Of a stretch of DNA of 64,000 bases, positions 30,601 through 39,600 are shown in pieces (positions within the stretch are counted from its first letter, which is position 1; each line of letters begins with the position of its first letter). The stretch lies in contig CM054116.1 of the NCBI GenBank assembly GCA_028673005.1, positions 100,480,207 through 100,544,206 of the forward strand, written 5' to 3'. Both the position numbers and the translations under genes were made by a program. The notes beneath the pieces are model-generated. The model did not search any database and had not been told where the DNA came from. It saw only the letters and a list, made by a program, of their open reading frames with translations. This DNA is from Tanypteryx hageni (taxonomy: Eukaryota > Arthropoda > Insecta > Odonata > Petaluridae).

Positions 30601-33600
30601 TACTCTGAACCTGATCCATATTCTTCCACAAAACAGTATCTTCATCCCCATCTATGGCATTAGATAACCAGCACTTCTTAAATGCATTCACTATTACTTC
30701 TGGATTTATTCATCACCATGATCATTGATCTATTGGCAGAGCAATGCAGACTTAAATTTCCTTAGCTTTCTCTCTGGTGTTGAAGCATGGTAATTGAATT
30801 CTCAACTTCAAGAGTTGTGTGTCATTTGATCACGTCCAGTACAAGTACCCTTCTTTTTCTTAGCAGTGTCTGCACTTCTAATCCAAATGACATGCAATCA
30901 ATCCCTCATAATTTCTCTTGACATCCATTTCTTATTGTAACACCTAAATATGATTCCGGTAGGCAATTGTTCCTTGGGCATTGTTTTATGTTTAAGGATT
31001 ACATATGGTGACAATTTTGTACCATCTGGTAATACAGCCAGCATTAGTGTAACCCATATTTTTTTGTTACCAGTAGTTTTATTATCATAGATGTTGCACC
31101 TTTTTCATTGACTGCATAATCTGATGGCTTGTGGAAGGAAACTAAGGTTTCTTCAGCATTACCTATTAGACTTGGTAAGTAATTTTCATGTTTTCTATGT
31201 CCAGTTATGTGCTTCTTGTAGCAAGAATATTCTCACTGAAATCTGCTGGCAATTTTTGGCAAAGTGAAACACTTTGAAGTAGGGAAAAACCGTTTAGTCT
31301 CACCATTCGTATGCATCAACCATTACTGGTCTTGAATTAATGTTGTGGGATTTTTAGTGCTCTTGCTATTTCTTGTAGTTTGAGTTCAATAATTGCACTT
31401 GAAACTGGTATTCTGTTCTGGGTATGCACAAATTCAACAATGTTTTTCTACAACATGAAAGCATCAACTTTTTGGACCACCGAATGATTACTTCTTACAT
31501 CATAACATTTTCGAGTTTCTGTTCTAAGAGTGTCCATTACTTATATTTGCTTCATAGGCATTGCATTTTCTACTGGTATCACAGTTAATATTTTTTCTGT
31601 GTATTTTATTGCCATCAGTTTCAAAATTTGCATCATATCTTTGCCTCATTCCCTCTAATAATCACTCTGCTATCTCCATATGATCTACCATTTTAAAGTA
31701 ACTTATTTACAGTGAATATATTATTACCAAATCATGACTAGATAAGTGATGACTGGCACTATTGAATGGGAGAATCCCAGTGAATTTAGCTGTGGATATC
31801 TTGTTATTATATTGCTGCAGGCCAATCTTGCAACCCTATTGAAGCTGAATTTTTGTCATTCCATACTAATATAAGGAGCTAAATGCTGATTATGGTGCTA
31901 AGCATTAAAAACCTGGATCATAAGTTTGTAACAAAAAATATGCTACATTTTTATTTTATTTTATCACATTTCATTTATTGTATAAGCATTGACTCAATGG
32001 ATAGTTTTACTTGGCACTCAACTTTAAGATGACCCTTTATTTTCAAAAGCTGTAATTTGGACTAAAACCTTATCTTGGATTTGAGTAAATACCATAAATG
32101 TTGCATGGCTGAGTTGCAGTTTTGTTTTTATAAATGAATGTAATCTATTTTATATGGAACAAATTCATTTTTTTATTAAAATGTTAAAATTGGTTGGGCA
32201 GGCATCAAGGATGTGTCTCCATTGCTGCAATTATCATTTTCTTCTCCAGCATTTTGATATAATTGTATAGGACTATGATCAATTATTACATTGCTTTCTA
32301 CTTACCGTATTAACCCTAAAGCAATGTTTCTCAAGCTTTTTCGGTCTGCGGACCACTTTAGTAAGTTAAAGACCCCCGCAGTCCATCTTTCTTATGCTCT
32401 CTGGCTTGTCATAAAAACCAGGTAAAAAATTACATACTATAAATGGAACACACAAATATTTCAAGGGTGTAAGTTAATATTTTCATTATTTGTGCATAGC
32501 AGTAAGTTTTTTCTCTGAAACCTTTTGTTTATATTGTACCCTCACAGACATTTTGTAGTAACTCTTGTTCTATTTAATGTATTTTAATAGAATAACTTAC
32601 AGGTTATATAATAATTTGGGAGAGGAAATTTTGGTTCCAATTGATGCTTACTTCATTTTATTTAATGATGTACGAATGTAAGCTAACTAGTGTCTATCAA
32701 AAAATCAGAGGCTCTAATTAACCGATGCTGCTCAAATTCACAATTATGTGATACATTTATAGGAGGATCGCACATACTAAATCACCTTGAAATAGTTTGA
32801 GTGGTTCAACCAATGAAATTCGTGACAGATGAATGGACTGACAAACAAGGGAGTTGTGAAAAAGGCATTCTTTATTGCATGCTGGTAGTACAAGAACTCC
32901 TAAAAAACAGTACCTACTTTCCTGTTTCTACCAGCGAAGTTTCAAGACGTCTCTTGCATGAAGAGAAAATATTATAGTTTCTAAGAATTTCAGAAATCAC
33001 ACACATGAATCCCATAGTAAGAAAATGAACTTCAACCGACTTAAATCAGAAAATAACAAATTATTTAATTTAATAAAAGCAGAAGAATAAAATGCAAGAT
33101 ATAAAAGGAAACTCATCGCTTCAATGCCACGTCGGTGAGTCCAGGATACTCGGGACATATGTGGAGCCAAAAGTTAGTTAAACTTGTCTCTCCAAAAACT
33201 GTCTTAATTGCTTTTTTCAACATTTAGGAGTAATTGCTTGAGCTACTCGAACAAATCAATTTTGAATAATGGAGTAAATTATATTACTGTTCTAATATAA
33301 TTAATTATGTGAGCTGTTCGAGTAGTGTGGCATTACGCACGATTAAGCTTCTAGTTAGCTCTCACATATGGCTTTGGCTTGAGTGATCAGTATTTGTAAG
33401 TTTCATTTTCCAGCAGCCTGTGGACCACACTTTGAGAATCACTGCCCTAAAGCAAGACGAGTTCAAATTTAAGAGGACCACAATAAAAAACATGTCTCTT
33501 CAAGAAATAACTTTGTAATGCCAATTTTTTAAATAAAATACTCTGATAACTTGGTTCCATCCAATAAGACTGCCAGCATTACAGTAATGCATATTTTTAT

Positions 33601-36600
33601 AATATTTTTGCACCTTTTTCGTTAACTGTGTAGTTGGATGGCATGTCCTGTCTCTATTACCCATTTGGCTCAGAAGGTAATCATGAATTTTCCACAACAC
33701 AATTACATGCTTCTCAAAGCAATAAGTTCATTCGTGTACTCAGAAGGTAAATGTTGGCAAAGAGAAGTTCTTTGTTGCAGGCAAAGACCATTATGATGCA
33801 TCATCCATACACACCAACCATTACTACCATATCTGCCTGAATATAAGCCGACCCCCCAAAAATTTCCAAAATTTTTTGACAAAAAAGTAAGTTTCATAGA
33901 TTTTATGCTGAAGTGTGCCGGGCATGCATGCACGGCCTAGAATACATTATTGGAGATCAAAGAATATAGTGGGAAATGGTTTAGTTGTTGACATTTGAAA
34001 TATTACTCAAATTAATAATTTCTTGTTGTTGAAAAATGTTCCACATTCAGTTATGATAATGTCATTTATCTTCATTTTCACAAAAGGTCAAATAAAGTAA
34101 TAGCAAAGATAATTTTTAATACAAGTCTATTTCCAATGTAATTAGCATTTACATTGCCTTAAGAAATTGCATTTTTATATTTATACACGTTCCATGAAAA
34201 GTTTTACCAAAATTCAGAAACAGTTGAGCATCAAAAGTCATCATCGCATTTTGCATAATCGTCTGCGTAATGATTTTTGTGTTAAGTTAGCACCTTGAAG
34301 TTTCTGTTTTGCTTGCTTCTACCTTTGCACATTTGCCTCCATCACATTATGTTTCTTCCCGTCATCACAATTGTTAATTTCTTCAGCAGAATGCACCACC
34401 ATTAGCTTAAAATTTCTATCAAAACTTTGTATTATACATTGTGATACATTCCCTTTTATTGAGGTACCTTTCTTCTCTACACAATGTCATTTCAGCCCTA
34501 AGATTTGGGGCAACTTATTTGAAACTGCTAAAAATAATAACTAGTCCTCACTTCTTGTTAAAAATTAGCGAAATTTGTACCAATCGCGTGCTCTAATAGA
34601 GGTTATACTCTTCAAACTGCAGGCGTACTAGTCGTCTGCCGCTGGTGTAACAATCAAAAAATAACAAATATGTTTAAATTGTAACAAGACATATGTAAAA
34701 GGTCGGCAATCACATTGTAGCCATTTTCAATGCTGTATCTATCAAATTTCCTAAACAACCAATTACAAGTTTTGATTTAAGTTTCGCTTCTTCCATCAGT
34801 GCCTACGAGGTAGAAAACTACTCATTTGCCCTTTGTGAACTTCAAGAATATGAATAAATGTATCGTATTAATAAATTAAACATAATGTATTTTATATGTA
34901 TAATGTATAAATAAATGTATTTTTATGGACACAGAATCGACATCTGAGTGTTCTTTGTGGCATTTAAAACTTTGTACTCAATTTTAAGATGATCCCTAAT
35001 TTTTGGAAAAAGCCTCATCTTCCTTTTGGGTTAGTATGGTACTAGCATTTCTTCCAGCTATTCAGTAGATTACAGGAATATGTTTAAATTTCTAAAGGCA
35101 TTGCCAGGGAAAATGTTAAACAATAATGATGGCAAAATATGTCAGTACCTTATAAAAAGTTAATCTCTTATAAGTATATGGAATTTTTCTAATCATATAT
35201 GTTTAAATGTTTTTATCCAGCCTCCTGCTGGTGATGAAGCTTTAGTCACCTGGGAGAGGTTTGTTGCTCTCACAGAAGGTCTTTCAAGGGATCTCAGTGA
35301 GCAACTTAGGCTTGTGCTGGAACCAACTCAAGCCTCTCGACTCAGAGGAGACTACAGAACAGGACGACGCATAAATATGCGCAAGGCAAGTAAAAGCTGC
35401 TAGATCTTATTATTTAACTGTGATAGTGTTATTTGGAGCTTTGATAAAATAATTTATGTTGTTTGTGAAGTCATGAAACAATTGAGTAAAATGGGAAATT
35501 GACTCTTAGTTATTATTGAAAGAAGAACAATCATATACCTCGATTTACCATCACTCCTGCTGTAGCGCCAATGTCAGTGATGGACAAATGATGGCACTAA
35601 ATTGGGCTTTGACTGTAGTTTCTAAAATTTTATTTCTTGGCGAATACATTAATTTATTTTACCAATTTATTCTCCTTTTTGTAGCCCTAATAGTCTGATA
35701 ATAATGGCATTTAATGTGAATATGATAGAAATATTCATTTCCATGAAATCAACTGTCTTTTTTCATGCAGGTCATACCATATATTGCCAGCCAATTTCGC
35801 AAGGACAAAATATGGCTGAGGCGAACAAAGCCATCCAAGCGGGAATATCAAATAGTGTTAGCCATAGATGACTCCTCCAGCATGGCTGACAATCATTCAA
35901 AGGAGGTAAGGACAATAAACATCTAAACTATGTAAAAGGGATGTGATGCTCAATTGTTAAACCATGGTGATTATTTTGCAACAATAAATTTTCCAGTTTG
36001 CATTGATTGTTTTAATGTGCAAGGCATAATTTTATAGAATTTGTTAAAAAATGAGCAATTTCTCTTCTTACAGCTTGCATTTGAATCTTTAGCGCTTGTT
36101 TCTCGTGCCCTTACATTGCTTGAGGCTGGACAACTTGCTGTAGTTAGCTTTGGCGAGTTTGTTAAGGTTCTACATCCATTGAGTGAGCCTTTCAGCGAGC
36201 ACAGTGGAGCCAGGTAGGTCTTTGTTGTTTGGCAAGTACCTTTTGCTAACCTCTAAAAGAAGAAAAGATTATAATTTTCTTTATTATTAAGTTGTAACAA
36301 TGTAATAATTAGCAGCTGATATTTTTTATAGGTTTCTTTAATCCTTAATAGCATTGGCCTATTTATTCAAAACTAATTATGTTGTATCAAACATTTAATC
36401 CATTTAATGGATTGAAACTTTTATTTTGTGATGGAATGATAAACTATGGATTTGGATTGCTATTCCCATATTTTCTGATAGATAATGCATGCGTCATCTA
36501 TGCAAAAAAAAGTTGAAATCCAGAAAAATGACTCATACAGGGTGTCCGATAAGTCACTGTACCCGATTTATTTTCATGATATATTTGTTACATTCTCTGA

Positions 36601-39600
36601 AGTGTACCCGTATTTTATGTATCCAGCGGCACCATCATGTTCAACACAGATATTGATGCATCGCCATGTCCTCCATGACATCTTCCGCTGTATTTATGGT
36701 GTTACAGAAATGTTTTTTTTTGTTCAAAGAGGATCCTCATTACACATTGGAGATGGAAAACAGCCCACCACATGTGATGTTATGGACAGGTTTAACTGCC
36801 AGTCATGTCATTGGACCATATTTCTTTGATGGCCTGTCAGTGGTGCATCATATCTGGAAATGTTGAAGAATTATCTTATACCAGAGCTGACCAACAAAGG
36901 GATCATGGAACCGGTGTGGTTTCAGCAAGATTGCATGCCAGCCCATATTGTGCTAAATGTTTGTGACTTCCTCAACAAAGCATTTCCAGATCAGTGAATT
37001 GATTGGGGTTCTGCAACATCCTCATTGCCACTGTCATGGCCCCCATACAGTCCTGACTTGACCAAACCCAATAACAGCCTGCAGGGTATCATAAAAGGCA
37101 AAGTGGCAGCATGTTATTACAACACCAACATTGAGTTACGAAGTGCTATTACTGAAGCCTTTACCTCTGGAACACCACAAATACTGCAGAAGATGTTATG
37201 AAGGACCTGGCGATGCACCAATCTCTGTGTCGAACATGACAGTGCCACTGGATTCATGAAATACGGGTACATGTCAGAGAATGTAACAAATATTTCATGA
37301 AAATAAATCGGGTATGGTGACTTCTTGGACACCCTGTACATTCCTATGTACCAAGTAAATATTTAATGAGTGACGTTTTAAAAACAATTTTTATTTACAC
37401 TTATTATTATAATTCTTCAGTTCCTATGTTATGTTCACGATATTTTCTCTCATTCTGTTTAACAGCTTGAATGTATGTAATTTGGCAAAATTGAATGACG
37501 ACAATAGATTTTTCACTGCTAAAAACCTAATATTTTCAAGCTCAAAAGAGGTTTACAGACAGATTTGATGCATATTAAAAAATCAGCGGCAAAACATGTA
37601 TTCTTTTAGGCATCCTTTAATTCAGGTCCTGAGTTTTAACACAGTTATAAGTATTTTTTTTATTTTTAAACAATTTTTGACTGCATGGTGTCCATCCATT
37701 TTAACCAGCGTTAAAAATATTAAGCTGTGCTTTATATTCTAGGTGCTCATTATCAATGGGAAAATACGATAATTAAATTTTGTTGTTAATGTTTACCATT
37801 TAGGTAACATTTTGCTTCATTCTGCACTTAAGTTGAGTTTATAATCTCTTGTATACCTTGAGCTGTGAGAGCCAAGAAAAATTAATGTTTGGGTGGAGCT
37901 TTTGAAAGGAGCACCACCCAAATATTTGATAACATTGGTACCACATCATGCATAACCATTCTCCATGCCGTTCCCCTCGATCACTTGTATGTGATTTGGT
38001 AATGTTATCCTCTCCTCTGCTGTGTAGTCTACTCTTAACGATAATGATTGCGTTGGAATATGTTAAACCTTAACCCTGTAACTTCTCCTGTGTCTAGGCT
38101 TCTACAGCAATTTTCATTTGACCAGAAGAAGACTTTGATGGGTAACCTAATGGACACAGTGACAACTATGCTTTGTGGCAGTAAAACTTGCTGCACTCCA
38201 GGAGTAGGTGTAGCGCAATTGCTGGTGATAGTGTCTGATGGCAGGGGTGTTTGGAATGAGGGATCTGATAAGGTGAAGTTTGCTGTCCGGAGAGCTCAAG
38301 ATTCAGGCATATTCACTGTGTTTGTTATTGTGGACAATCCTGAGAGCAAGGTATGTAACATTGCCATGGCTATTTATATATTCCTTTTATATTAGTATTT
38401 TAAATACAATAAAACCTCATAAATTCAGCCTTAAATAATGCAGCCCTTTTTCAACATTTTAGATTTTAAAATTTTTCAGCAATTACTTTATTCTCCAGCG
38501 CTTCATCAATTGCAATGGAATGATCACTTATGGTGATATTCAATGAAATGTTTACATTTGTAGCAACTACTTGTTTTTTTGGTAATGTTATTGGTACTTC
38601 TGTTCAAATTTATCTTGAATAAACCTACAATAAAGCAGAAAACTCCCCAACAAGTAGTGTTATGAAACATAAACCTCTCATAAGTGAAAAAAGTTCAATT
38701 ACTAGGAAGGCTTGAAAAAGGCACTTCAGTGAAGGATATGACATATGTAGTTCTACTGTCTACGAAGCAAAAAAAAAAGAATTAATAAAATTTTCTCTAC
38801 ACAATAATGCACCTAAAGCTATGAGTAATCATAAAACACTACATGGGTAAATGATGTCGATCGTTTTTTTATGGTTTTGGCAATGAAGAAGTGAAGGTGT
38901 GCTGAGTTTTCCCATCCATTTCCTTGTAAACAAATGTGCATGAATAACTTCGCAAGTAACATTAGACTGATTTTGGAATCGTTTTGCGCTAGAGGAAAGT
39001 GGCCATTGCTAGTCTAAGGGGTTAGGTGATGTCTGCAAAATTAGTTTTATATTAGAAAACTGCCCTGCTAACCCTGATGCATTTCTTTTGGAATTGGATA
39101 ATGTATGTGCTGTTCGTTTACTGCCAAATTGTACTCCTCTCGCACACCTATGAACCAGGTAATTTTACAATCGCTGAAGTATTATTACAGTAAACAATTA
39201 ATGCAGAAATTGCTTGTTGCTTGCAGTAGAGGTCAAGGTGTTAACATATTTAAGAAGGTGCTCAGAATTAAGGATACGATTTGTATTCTAGCTCATGTAT
39301 GGACTGATGCAACAACCACAACATTGAATAATGCTTGGCATAACATAGCCTGCAAGTATATTTGAAGGAGATGATGTATTATCAGTAGAATATCCAGGTT
39401 TTCATGTTAGTAATTAACCCTTTTACTGCCATGCCATATCCATCGGTTATAGCCAGAACTGCCACAGTCATTTTGGCAATTTTTCAATACCTTAGTAAAA
39501 TTGTTAGACATGTTATTTATAAAAATAATTCGACATTTTTATACTTACCTAATTACCGTAGTTTTCGGGCTATAAGATGGACTTTTATCCAGATAAATGA

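Larger units (their letters stand above)
30321..35117. mobile_element. Possible piggyBac-like MITE shell containing nested transposons
   Basis: TTAACTCTTTCCTTGGCATGC at 30321 and GCATTGCCAGGGAAAATGTTAA ending near 35117 are imperfect inverted repeats beginning with TTAA. Between them lie two Tigger remnants, a Tigger-end element and a hAT element. If real, a small MITE was later filled by other insertions. The match is short and imperfect. Confidence 0.35.

Noticed and set aside
36485..36829. Open frame starting in the left mariner repeat
   Set aside because: Its first half is the antisense of the transposase end in the inverted repeat, not a separate gene.
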